A stretch of DNA of 64,000 bases from Arcicella lustrica (GTDB lineage: Bacteria; Bacteroidota; Bacteroidia; Cytophagales; Spirosomataceae), in the NCBI RefSeq assembly GCF_034930985.1, contig NZ_JAYGIM010000009.1, positions 256,001 through 320,000 of the forward strand, given 5' to 3'. Both the position numbers and the translations under genes were made by a program. Below the pieces are notes generated by a model, which was not told the DNA's origin, made no database searches, and saw nothing but the letters and a program-made list of their open reading frames with translations. Shown here piece after piece: positions 1 to 7,944 of the stretch. Numbering within the stretch: the stretch's first letter is position 1; every line of letters begins with the position of its first letter.

Positions 1-44
1 TTATTTAAACCTAAAAAAAGCTTTTTAACCTATCCTTAAAACAA

Positions 45-73
45 AAAATCCACTCAAAAACTGAGTGGATTTT
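45..73. terminator. Hairpin terminator after folE
   Basis: Twelve-base perfect arms (45-56 and 62-73) with a 5-base loop, flanked by A-runs and T-runs. It could end the leftward queD-folE transcript and any rightward transcript entering from the left. Confidence 0.75.
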
Positions 74-95
74 AATTAAGATCAACTATTTAAAC

Positions 96-800
96 CTACA
101 ATGCAATATATTTTAAAAATTCTGCTTTTGTAGATTCTTCTAAAAATTTTCCACCATAAAAACTTGTCACAGTTGATGAAGTATCATCTTTTACACCTCT
201 TGAAGCAACACAAAGGTGTTTGGCATCAATCATAATAGCCACGTCTTCAGTTCCTAAAAGCTTTTGTATTTCTTTGGCAATTTGCATTGTAAGTCTTTCT
301 TGTACTTGCGGACGCTTCGCAAAGTGTTGAACAATACGATTTAATTTAGATAAACCAATTACTTGTCCGTTTGCAATATAGGCAACGTGTGCTTTTCCGA
401 ATATTGGTACAAAGTGATGTTCACAATTTGAATAGAATGAAATGTTTTTTTCTACCAACATCTCATTGTATTGATATTTATTCTCAAAAAGAGCAACTGA
501 AGGCATATTTTTAGGGTCAAGACCACTGAAAATTTCCTTTACATACATTTTTGCTACTCTTTTAGGCGTACCTTTTAGTGAATCATCTGTCAAATCTAGC
601 CCCAATGTTTCCATAATTTGCTTGAAATGATATTCAATCTGAGCCATTTTTTCATCATCACTCAAATCAAAAGCATCTTCACGCATAGGAGTATCCACCG
701 AAGTCATAATATGCTCATCACCGATTTCATCATCCGTAAACCTAATCTTATTATTGTTATCAACTAACAGGGTATTCAACAAAGTTTCGTTCGGTTTCAT
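96..800 (-). CDS. folE: GTP cyclohydrolase I
   Basis: Converts GTP to 7,8-dihydroneopterin triphosphate, the first step toward folate and, with QueD, toward queuosine. The cytosolic enzyme is recognised by the zinc/active-site segments SNCEHHF (about residues 124-130) and KHLCVASRG (about 194-202). The family core of about 190 residues is complete. The longest open frame begins at a TTG at 821; I chose the ATG at 800 (MKPNETLL), which gives 234 residues and overlaps the end of queD by 41 bases. The FTDDEIGDEHI segment just inside is, from memory, typical of Bacteroidota FolE, so a start at the later Met near 707 is unlikely. Very likely cotranscribed with queD. Confidence 0.95.
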   Translation of the reverse strand: MKPNETLLNTLLVDNNNKIRFTDDEIGDEHIMTSVDTPMREDAFDLSDDEKMAQIEYHFKQIMETLGLDLTDDSLKGTPKRVAKMYVKEIFSGLDPKNMPSVALFENKYQYNEMLVEKNISFYSNCEHHFVPIFGKAHVAYIANGQVIGLSKLNRIVQHFAKRPQVQERLTMQIAKEIQKLLGTEDVAIMIDAKHLCVASRGVKDDTSSTVTSFYGGKFLEESTKAEFLKYIAL

Positions 801-1179
801 ATAATCTAATTTTAAGGTCAAAATTTGAGTTGATTTTGGTTTTTAGTTTGTCATGAATCACAATTGCGATATTCTCAGCAGAAGGATTGAGGTCTTTAAA
901 TTCCTCAGTATCAAGATTTAAGTTCTTATGATCAAACCTATCTAGAATTTCTATCTTAATAAGTTCGCTCAATACCTTCATATCAATCACATAACCAGTC
1001 TCAACATCTATTTCTCCCGTTACTTGTACGATTAATTCATAATTATGACCGTGATAATTGAAATTATTACATTTTCCATACACACGTTCATTTTTTTCAT
1101 CCGACCAATTCGGATTATTCAGTCGATGTGCGGCATTGAAATGCTCTTTTCTAAACACCGACACTTTTTTTGGCATCAT
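760..1179 (-). CDS. queD: 6-carboxytetrahydropterin synthase / PTPS family (QueD)
   Basis: Acts on the FolE product dihydroneopterin triphosphate; in bacteria the usual product is 6-carboxytetrahydropterin for 7-deazaguanine (queuosine) synthesis. At 139 residues it has the zinc-binding histidines in FNAAHRL near the N terminus and in YHGHNYEL, and the catalytic Cys in YGKCNNFNYHGH. The start is a double ATG (MMPKK) at 1179/1176. Its 3' end overlaps folE, which implies translational coupling. The CNNFNYHGH form resembles eukaryote-type PTPS, so tetrahydropterin production cannot be excluded; the folE neighbour is consistent with either role. Confidence 0.9.
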   Translation of the reverse strand: MMPKKVSVFRKEHFNAAHRLNNPNWSDEKNERVYGKCNNFNYHGHNYELIVQVTGEIDVETGYVIDMKVLSELIKIEILDRFDHKNLNLDTEEFKDLNPSAENIAIVIHDKLKTKINSNFDLKIRLYETERNFVEYPVS

Positions 1180-1640
1180 GCTTTTTTTGATTAATTAAAA
1201 TACAACTTCAGATTAGTAATAAAGTTCAACTAATCTTTAAAAGTTGGAGACAATCATGCGGAATTTAGTCTCAAAGTTTAAAAGCCGTCTGAAAGGTTGT
1301 CAGCAACACTCTTAAACTAAATCAGCGTTTTCTTACTCTTTACTATCAAACACTCAGAATAGAATGATTGTTTAAGTTTTAAATTAAAATAATTAAACAA
1401 ATCCCTCTGTGTGTTGTCTTATCATGCTTCATCAATAAGAAAAACAAAATTAATCAGTAATCAATTACTTATTAAGGCTGATTTGTTAAATATTATTGAC
1501 AAACTTAATTGAATAAAGAAATTATGATTATTTTTCTCGAAATAATTTCTTAGGTTAGAACATCATTTCAGCTTTCTAGGTTCAAAAAACTAGATAGGAT
1601 GTTAATAATTCTTTCAAAAACAGCATCATCAAACACAAAA
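1180..1640. other. Intergenic region between divergent queD and GH109 genes
   Basis: About 460 bases, AT-rich, with stops in all frames and no convincing ORF. It must hold the leftward promoter of queD-folE and the rightward promoter of the GH109 gene. I found no full TTTG-N19-TAnnTTTG match and no riboswitch fold that I can defend. Confidence 0.5.
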
Positions 1641-2993
1641 ATGCAAAGACGTCAATTTATCCAATCAACTGCGCTGGCAGGTACTGCCGCACTCACTATT
1701 CCTAATTTCGTATTTGGAGCTAAACAAGAAGACAAAAAGGTACGCCTTGGTTTTATTGGCGTTGGTCTTCGTGGAAGAAATCATTTAGAAATGGCAATGT
1801 ATCGTGACGATGTAGAAATTAATGCAATTTGTGACATCGACCCTAATGCCATTGCAATTTCTTTGAAAATGCTGAAAGATAAAGGAAGAAAAGAACCTGC
1901 TATTTATCAAAAGAACGACCATGACTTTGAAAACATGGTAAAACGTGATGATTTAGACGGAATTATTATCGCTACGCCTTGGGAATGGCACGTTCCGATG
2001 TCGGTTGCTACGATGAAAGCAGGAAAATATGCTGGTGTTGAAGTATCTGCAACGGTTACTTTGCAAGAATCTTGGGATTTGGTGAATACTTTCGAGAAAA
2101 CAGGTTCGCATTGTATGATTCTGGAAAACGTTTGTTATCGTCGTGATGTGTTGGCGGTCTTAAACATGGTGCGTCAGAATCTTTTTGGAGAATTAGTGCA
2201 TTTACAATGTGGCTATCAGCATGATTTGCGTGGTGTAAAGTTCAATGATGGTAAACAAGCTTATGGAGGAGGAGTAGAATTTGGCGAAAAAGGTTTCTCA
2301 GAAGCTAAATGGCGGACACAACATTCTATTGATAGAAATGGAGATGTCTATCCAACACATGGATTAGGACCTGTGGCTGAAATGATTGACATTAACCGTG
2401 GAAATAGATTCCTTTCGCTTACTTCAACAGCCACAAAAGCAAGAGGTTTACATGATTATATCGTTAAAAAAGGCGGAGCCGACCACCCAAATGCCAAAGT
2501 GAAGTTTAAATTAGGGGATGTAGTGACGACAGTGATAAAATGTGCTAATGGAGAAAGCATTCTGATTACGCATGATACCAATTTACCTCGTCCATACTCT
2601 TTAGGTTTCAGAGTACAAGGCACAGAAGGAATCTGGACAGAAGATAATAAATCAATTTACTTAGAAAGTTTGGCGAAAAACCATGATCGTTGGGAGCCAT
2701 TCAAAGAATATCAAGATAAATACGACCATCCACTTTGGAAAGCCCACGCCAAAGACGCAGAAAACGCTGGTCATGGCGGAATTGACTATTTTGTATTGAG
2801 AGCTTTTGTAGAATCTATCAAAAGAAAAGTAGCACCACCAATTGATGTATATGATGCAGCAGTTTGGTCGGCAATTAGTCCATTATCAGAGCTTTCAATC
2901 GCTAAAAACTCCGCATCAGTAGAAATCCCAGACTTTACCAGAGGAAAATGGAAAACCAACAAACGTATTTTTGGATTAACAGATGAGTATTAG
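1641..2993 (+). CDS. GH109-type glycosidase (Gfo/Idh/MocA fold, Tat signal)
   Basis: NAD-dependent glycosidase of family GH109, whose characterised members are alpha-N-acetylgalactosaminidases. The start was moved from 1599 to the ATG at 1641 because the protein then begins MQRRQFIQSTALAGTAALT, a twin-arginine signal with a hydrophobic stretch, predicting export. A Rossmann motif (GFIGVGLRGRNH) follows at about residues 39-50. Long segments such as ENVCYRRDVLAVLNMVRQ, CGYQHDLRGVKFNDG and YGGGVEFGEKGFSEAKWRT match what I recall of the Elizabethkingia GH109 enzyme closely, so this is more specific than a generic Gfo/Idh/MocA oxidoreductase. The GHMP kinase and nucleotidyltransferase downstream could use the released sugar. 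450 residues, full length. Confidence 0.85.
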   Translation: MQRRQFIQSTALAGTAALTIPNFVFGAKQEDKKVRLGFIGVGLRGRNHLEMAMYRDDVEINAICDIDPNAIAISLKMLKDKGRKEPAIYQKNDHDFENMVKRDDLDGIIIATPWEWHVPMSVATMKAGKYAGVEVSATVTLQESWDLVNTFEKTGSHCMILENVCYRRDVLAVLNMVRQNLFGELVHLQCGYQHDLRGVKFNDGKQAYGGGVEFGEKGFSEAKWRTQHSIDRNGDVYPTHGLGPVAEMIDINRGNRFLSLTSTATKARGLHDYIVKKGGADHPNAKVKFKLGDVVTTVIKCANGESILITHDTNLPRPYSLGFRVQGTEGIWTEDNKSIYLESLAKNHDRWEPFKEYQDKYDHPLWKAHAKDAENAGHGGIDYFVLRAFVESIKRKVAPPIDVYDAAVWSAISPLSELSIAKNSASVEIPDFTRGKWKTNKRIFGLTDEY

Positions 2994-3107
2994 GTTCTAA
3001 TTTGAAAATTTGTTTAAATAGAATTTGAAGATTTGAAAATTTAGAAATTTGAAAATGCTTTTAAGTGTTTTAGATAATGGAGAATAGAGGATATTCTTAG
3101 CTCAGAA

Positions 3108-3278
3108 CCTCATCCCCCAGTCCCTTCTCCTGTAGAGAAGGGGAGCAATTGGAGAGAATTTCTTATCAATTATCAGACACTTATACCTTAGTTTTAAGAT
3201 TTTTCCAGTTTAGAAAATGGAAGCCAACTTTGGAGCTTAAAGCTCCCCTCTCTGACGGAGAGGGGCTGGGGGTGAGGT
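3108..3278. repeat. Inverted pair of CCTCA(T/C)CCCC-type REP-like repeats
   Basis: Two copies of a GC-rich element (3108-3146 and 3242-3278) in opposite orientation. Each contains a small hairpin (TTCTCC..GGAGAAG type) next to a CCTCACCCCCAGCCC-like box. The same family recurs at 5491-5582 and 23417-23542. A short open frame through this region is made of repeat sequence and is not a gene. Confidence 0.8.
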
Positions 3279-3357
3279 CTTTTTTCGCAGATACTTTCAA
3301 ATTTTCAACCCAAATCATATTTTCAAATCAAAAAACCTCACTTTCAAATCAATTCAC

Positions 3358-3365
3358 TAAATTTG
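3358..3365 (+). promoter_or_regulatory. Bacteroidota -7 element (TAAATTTG) before the GHMP kinase
   Basis: Exact TAnnTTTG match 23 bases before the ATG at 3388, implying a short leader. No good -33 TTTG was seen at the expected distance. Confidence 0.5.
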
Positions 3366-3387
3366 CAGTAATTAATTACCGACATTA

Positions 3388-4464
3388 ATGAGTAATAAAA
3401 TTAAAGTATCAACGCCAGGAAGAATTTGTCTTTTTGGCGAACATCAAGATTATCTAGGATTACCAGTAATTGCAGCAGCCATTTCTAAAAGAGTAACCAT
3501 TACTGGAGAAAACAGAAATGATGGAAAAGCGATTATACATTTACCCGATATAGAGGAGGAAATCAGTTTCGATATCTATCCAGAATTACCTTATTTACAT
3601 AAAAGAGATTATTTTCGTTCGGCTTTAAATATTTTACAAAGGCAAGGCTATACTTTTAAAAAAGGTTTAGAATGTACAGTTCAAGGAAATATTCCCATTA
3701 ATTCAGGAACATCAAGTTCTTCTGCATTATTAGCGAACTGGATTCATTTTTTATCAAGAATTGCTGATGAACCCAATCCTCTTTCAGCCAATGATATTGC
3801 TGAAATTGCCTATAGAGCTGAAGTAGTAGAGTTTAACGAAGCAGGAGGAATGATGGATCATTACTCAACCGCAGTTGGGAATGTTATTTATCTGGAATCA
3901 ACGCCAGCAATTAAGGTTGAGACCCTAAAACCAGCATTTGGTAGCTTTGTTTTAGGCGATTCACTTGAACCAAAAGATACAGTAGGTATTTTAAAAAGAG
4001 TAAAATATGGTGTTTTAGAAGCTGTAGAGAAAATTAAAATAGCCTATCCCGAATTTTCTTTATTTAGCGTTCAGCAAGAAGACACTAAAGTATTTGCTTC
4101 TTTAATTACGAAAGAAGAACTAGATTTAATAAAAGCCAATATTGATAATAGAGAGATTTTGATTGAAGCATTGGCACTATTAAAAGCTAAAACATTGAAT
4201 CATCAAAGATTTGGTGAATTATTAAATCAACATCAGTTAAATTTACAAGCATTATTAAAAATATCAACTCCTAAAATTGATAGCATGTTAGCAGCAGCAA
4301 AGGCATCAGGAGCATTTGGAGGTAAAATAAATGGTTCTGGTGGTGGTGGATGTATGTTTGTGTATGCACCAGAAAACCCTGAAGAAGTTGCTAAAAGTAT
4401 TGAAAAAGAAGGAGGCAAGGCTTATGTTATTCAAATAGACGAAGGCACAAGCTTTGAAAATTAA
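3388..4464 (+). CDS. GHMP family sugar kinase (galactokinase-like)
   Basis: ATP-dependent sugar C1 kinase, cytosolic, 358 residues. All three GHMP motifs are visible: the galactokinase-type signature GRICLFGEHQDYLGLPV at about residues 11-27, the phosphate-binding loop INSGTSSSSALL at about 107-118, and the C-terminal GKINGSGGGGCMFVY at about 312-326. The next gene, a sugar nucleotidyltransferase, starts 27 bases downstream, so the pair probably makes a sugar 1-phosphate and then an NDP-sugar. Substrate is unknown. Galactose, GalNAc or fucose are possible; the GH109 gene upstream makes GalNAc an attractive but unproven guess. Confidence 0.8.
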   Translation: MSNKIKVSTPGRICLFGEHQDYLGLPVIAAAISKRVTITGENRNDGKAIIHLPDIEEEISFDIYPELPYLHKRDYFRSALNILQRQGYTFKKGLECTVQGNIPINSGTSSSSALLANWIHFLSRIADEPNPLSANDIAEIAYRAEVVEFNEAGGMMDHYSTAVGNVIYLESTPAIKVETLKPAFGSFVLGDSLEPKDTVGILKRVKYGVLEAVEKIKIAYPEFSLFSVQQEDTKVFASLITKEELDLIKANIDNREILIEALALLKAKTLNHQRFGELLNQHQLNLQALLKISTPKIDSMLAAAKASGAFGGKINGSGGGGCMFVYAPENPEEVAKSIEKEGGKAYVIQIDEGTSFEN

Positions 4465-4491
4465 CCCAACTAGCAAAACGAAAATCTTTAA

Positions 4492-5352
4492 ATGGCAAAA
4501 TTATTAATCATGGCGGGCGGAATGTCGTCAAGAATGAAAAAAGCAGAAGGCACAGAGACTTTAGATTCTACATTAGTTGAACAAGCAAATACACTTCCGA
4601 AAGGAATGATTGGTGTAGGAAAAGATGGTCGCCCATTTATGGATTATTTAATTTATAACGCTCATCGTGCAGGTTATACAGAAGTTTTGATTTTAAAGAA
4701 CCCAAAAGACCACGTTACCAAGCCTTATTACGATCAATTGGTTGCTGAAAATAAAGCTTGGGGAATTACTTTTAAATATGCTACTCAGCAAATCGCTCCC
4801 GACCGTGAGAAACCCGCTGGTACTGCCGATGCTATCCAACAAGCTTTAGAGCAAACGCCTGAATGGAAAGGAGAAAGGTTTACCGTTTGTAATTCAGATA
4901 ATCTTTATTCTGTAAAAGTACTTACGCTATTAAGAGAAAACCCTGTTCAAAATGCAGTAGTATCTTATGAAAGTATCGCTTTAGGCGTAGCACCAGAAAG
5001 AGTAAAAGCATTTGCAGTAATTAAAGCCGATGAAGAAGGCTATTTGGTAGAAATCATTGAAAAACCAAATGATGAACAAATAGAATCTGCTAGAGATAAA
5101 AATGGAAAGATTGGTGTAAACATGAATGTATTCCATTTTAATTATGATGATATTTTGGAATATGTAAGTAAAGAACCTTTTAACCCAGTACGTAACGAAC
5201 GTGAATTGCCAAGTGCAGTAATGAAAATGGCAAGAGAAAATCAGAAGAAAGTAATCACTGTTCCCGTTGAAGAAAACGTACCAGATTTAACATCAAAAGG
5301 GGATATTACCATCGTTCAACAATATCTAGTGGAGGAATTTGGAGATTTTTAA
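4492..5352 (+). CDS. Sugar-1-phosphate nucleotidyltransferase (NTP_transferase family)
   Basis: Predicted to couple a sugar 1-phosphate to an NTP. The 286-residue protein opens MAKLLIMAGGMSSRMKK, a variant of the LAGGxGTRL nucleotide-binding loop, and carries DGRPFMDYLIYNAHRAGY, a GTADAIQQAL segment, and VCNSDNLY as the metal-binding Asp region. EIIEKPND and GVNMNVFHF follow, as in NDP-sugar pyrophosphorylases. It lacks a C-terminal left-handed beta-helix. It is in an apparent operon with the GHMP kinase. The exact sugar and nucleotide are not readable from sequence. Confidence 0.8.
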   Translation: MAKLLIMAGGMSSRMKKAEGTETLDSTLVEQANTLPKGMIGVGKDGRPFMDYLIYNAHRAGYTEVLILKNPKDHVTKPYYDQLVAENKAWGITFKYATQQIAPDREKPAGTADAIQQALEQTPEWKGERFTVCNSDNLYSVKVLTLLRENPVQNAVVSYESIALGVAPERVKAFAVIKADEEGYLVEIIEKPNDEQIESARDKNGKIGVNMNVFHFNYDDILEYVSKEPFNPVRNERELPSAVMKMARENQKKVITVPVEENVPDLTSKGDITIVQQYLVEEFGDF

Positions 5353-5446
5353 TAAAATTCCTTACTTAAAGTATCAATTAAATAAAAATTAATATTGAAT
5401 AGCTCAGAAAGCATTATCTCTTATCAATATCCTGTTATAACTATTG

Positions 5447-5477
5447 CCCTTCTCTGTTTGAGAAGGGTATTTTTTTG
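5447..5477 (+). terminator. Terminator after the sugar kinase operon
   Basis: Eight-base perfect arms (CCCTTCTC / GAGAAGGG) with a 5-base loop, followed by a run of T residues, 95 bases after the stop of the nucleotidyltransferase gene. Confidence 0.75.
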
Positions 5478-5490
5478 TTGAAAAATTAAA

Positions 5491-5582
5491 CCTCATCCCC
5501 AGCCCTTCTCCTGTTGAGAAGGGAGCTTTCGACCCCAAAGTATGCTCCCCTTCTCAACAGGAGAAGGGGCTGGGGGATGAGG
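5491..5582. repeat. Long inverted repeat of the CCTCATCCCC REP-like family
   Basis: Arms of about 37 bases run inward from 5491 and 5582 with few mismatches around a central segment of roughly 20 bases. Same family as 3108-3278 and 23417-23542. It would form a long cruciform or RNA hairpin and may be a non-autonomous mobile palindrome. Confidence 0.8.
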
Positions 5583-5817
5583 TTTTTTTCCTATCCCCCA
5601 AAAACCAATTCTAGGACTAATTCCCCCGAAAAATTTACCGTTTAATAAGTTTTCTGAGTATTACTTTGAGTTTATCTGTCTATTAATTAAGTTTGAAATA
5701 GATAAAATTTTAATAGTCATCCATCAGAACTTATACCTTAAAAAGAGAATGTGGAAAAGCCTATTTAATAACCCAATAAAGCCAAAAGATTAAGAAACAA
5801 GTACACAAAAGTACCTT

Positions 5818-6375
5818 GTAAAGCCCGCTAATGATGAAGCAAAGGCAGGAAATAATCTTGTGAAGTTCGCTAGTGATGAAGCAAGAGCGGGAAATAATTT
5901 TGTGAAACCCGCTAATGATGAAGCAAGAGCGGGAAATAATTTTGTGAAGCCCGCTAATGATGAAGCAAAGGCGGGAGATAATCTTGTGAAGCCCGCTAAT
6001 GATAAAGCAAAAGCGGGAGATAATCTTGTGAAGCCCGCTAATGATGAAGCAAAGACGGGAAATAATCTTGAAATGCCCGCTAATGATGAAGCAAGAGCGG
6101 GAAATGATTTTGTGAAACCCGCTAATAATGGAGCAAAGCATCAAATGATTGTGTAATGATGGGAAAATATTTTGTGAAGCCCTCAGATGATTGTGCAAAT
6201 GCGGGAAAATATTTTGTGAAGCCCTCAGATGATTGTGTAATGATGGGAAAATATTTTGCGAAGTCCTCAAATGATTGTGTAATGATGGAAAAGTATTTTG
6301 TGAAGTCCTCAAATGATTGTGTAATGATGGGAAAGTGTTTTGTGAAGCCCTCAAATGATGGAGCAAAGAGTAAAG
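5818..6375. repeat. 42-bp tandem array upstream of the 300-aa gene
   Basis: Units start at 5818, 5860, 5902, 5944, 5986, 6028, 6070 and 6112, exactly 42 bp apart. Each has a CCCGC...GCGGG stem (5 bp) separated by about 16 bases. After a 62-bp step, a related but diverged sub-array continues at 6174, 6216, 6258, 6300 and 6342 and has mostly lost the stem. Forty-two bp equals 14 codons and four helical turns, so several frames stay open across the array. The 208-residue minus frame changes its repeat motif at the phase break, which argues against coding. No unique spacers, so not CRISPR. Confidence 0.9.
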
Positions 6376-6614
6376 AATAATCTGCAAGAACCTTAAAGAA
6401 CTATGCTAAAACCACTTAAAAATTAGTGAAACAAATAGCTTTTTTGAATAACAGCGCTAATGAGATACAACAGTTTTACCTTTTAATGAAATAAACAGGC
6501 TACATAAAGAAATGAAGGGATTGAAAGAAATTAACGCTACAAAATTTTTAAAAAGATAAATAATCAATAACAATAAAGACTACAATTTTTTAAACATTTA
6601 AACCCCCATTTCTT

Positions 6615-7517
6615 ATGACCTCGTTACAAGAATCCAAATTAAGCATGTACCAAAGCGTACAATTGTTGTGCTCAAACAACCCTACAATTACTTCAAGCAA
6701 TGCAGCCTTTACAGAAGGTCTCAACGAATTAAATGCTAAAATTAGCGACATCCTCAATTTTGTCTCCACTGATATAAAACATACCAGTGGAATTACAAAC
6801 GACAAAACGGTAACCAAACATAATCTTTGTACTGTTGCCTCGGAAATCGCAGGATTTGTTTTTGCTTATGCCAATGTTGTTAAAAATGAAGTACTAAAAC
6901 AAGAGGTAAATTATACTTATAATGAGATTAGGAGACTCAGAGAAGATTTAATTATCCCAACCGTCAAAATTATCTTCAATGCCACACAGGCAAATCTAGC
7001 GTCTTTGGGTAGTTATGGCATAGATGCCATCAAATTACAAGAATTTGCCGATGCCATTAGTGCTTATACAAATGCACTGCCCTCAACGAAGATGACAAAG
7101 TCAGAAAAATCAAGTGTGGTTATTTCGCTAAACAATCTCTTCAAAGAAACCGACGAATTATTGAAAAATCGACTGGATAAATTGTTGGCACTTTTCACCA
7201 AAGCCCATCCTGAGTTTGTAAATGCCTACAAAAGTATCAGACATGTAGATGCTCCTACCAAGACAACCACACAAATTAAAGGAAATATTAGTAGCGCAAA
7301 AGACGGAACAGTCATTGAAGGAGCCAATATCATTCTTACAGGCAAAACTAACTACTCAGCCATAAGCGACACCGAAGGAAACTTTAACTTCAAGCCCATT
7401 AGCTACGGCAAATATCAAGTAAACGTACAAGCAACAGGTTATCAAAGTCACACAGAACTGAATTACCTAGTAAAAAGAGGAGTTGTGAATAAGCTTGTTG
7501 TAGCGCTAAAAGAGTAA
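6615..7517 (+). CDS. Unrecognised protein with C-terminal carboxypeptidase-regulatory-like domain (paralogue A)
   Basis: Function unknown. 300 residues, no signal peptide or membrane segment. Residues 1-210 look all-helical, with conserved ESKLSMYQ near the N terminus, then SGITNDK, NYTYNEIRRLREDL and LKNRLDKLLALF. Residues about 218-300 (QIKGNISSAKDGTVIEGANI, DTEGNFNFKPISYGKYQVNV) form a carboxypeptidase D regulatory-like beta-sandwich, a domain usually seen on secreted proteins and TonB receptors, so its presence without a signal is odd. It is colinear and essentially gap-free with the protein at 22467-23378; roughly half the residues look identical by eye. Each gene lies behind a 42-bp-period array. 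Start ATG at 6615; no clear promoter. Confidence 0.8.
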   Translation: MTSLQESKLSMYQSVQLLCSNNPTITSSNAAFTEGLNELNAKISDILNFVSTDIKHTSGITNDKTVTKHNLCTVASEIAGFVFAYANVVKNEVLKQEVNYTYNEIRRLREDLIIPTVKIIFNATQANLASLGSYGIDAIKLQEFADAISAYTNALPSTKMTKSEKSSVVISLNNLFKETDELLKNRLDKLLALFTKAHPEFVNAYKSIRHVDAPTKTTTQIKGNISSAKDGTVIEGANIILTGKTNYSAISDTEGNFNFKPISYGKYQVNVQATGYQSHTELNYLVKRGVVNKLVVALKE

Positions 7518-7545
7518 ATCAGAAGTGTAATTATATAACCTTTTC

Positions 7546-7575
7546 CAAAGCTAGCGATTTCAATCGCTGGCTTTG
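7546..7575. terminator. Hairpin after paralogue A
   Basis: Fourteen-base arms with one G-T type pair around TT, 29 bases after the stop codon at 7517. There is no strong T-run, so termination efficiency is uncertain. Confidence 0.45.
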
Positions 7576-7866
7576 AGGAATTGGTGTGGGTTGGGTTTGT
7601 TTTTTGTCTTTTGGTAATTGTTGTTTTTGGTAAATAGTTTATTATTAATTGATTAAGCTTTAATTTTTACCGTATAATAAAAAAAGGAAAAGTTTGTTGG
7701 GTGAAATTTTGATTATTGTTGGGGAAATTGAAGATTTGTAGAATGAAGGAAGTTCATAACTTCTAAAAGTTAACCCTTAGCTTATAAATGTAAAGTTGTT
7801 TTTACTAAGTTAAGACAGTGTTATTGATGAAGTTTAAGAAAATATATATAACATAATTTCACGCTT
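7576..7866. other. AT-rich intergenic stretch before the SIR2-STAND gene
   Basis: Stop-rich in all three forward frames. I looked here for the missing N-terminal SIR2 segment (a GAGxS-type loop) and found none. Nothing else was recognised. Confidence 0.4.
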
Positions 7867-7944
7867 TAATATGGATCAAAAGAAGAAAAAAGTGAAAAGT
7901 TTAAGAATGCACTAAAAGATGATGTTTTAACTCCAATCGAAATT

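Noticed and set aside
3149..3388. 79-residue ORF before the GHMP kinase
   Set aside because: Runs through a REP-like inverted repeat and promoter; no protein-like composition.
5818..6375. CRISPR array
   Set aside because: Units are contiguous 42-bp repeats without unique spacers, and no cas gene is present in the window. The 21901-22320 and 10695-11020 arrays were rejected for the same reason.
5761..6387. 208-residue minus-strand ORF made of 14-residue repeats
   Set aside because: A 42-bp repeat is open in several frames by arithmetic. The encoded motif changes at the 62-bp phase break (two different 14-residue motifs), and there is no start context or homologue feature. Two plus-strand frames across the same array are equally open.
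6615..7517. Diversity-generating retroelement or phase-variable surface protein
   Set aside because: No reverse transcriptase, no template/variable repeat pair and no export signal.
7871..7915. Programmed -1 frameshift joining the ATG at 7871 to the SIR2-STAND frame
   Set aside because: The six-A run is not in the frame needed for a canonical slippery heptamer and no downstream stem was seen. The joined product would still lack the SIR2 NAD loop. Simple truncation is more likely.
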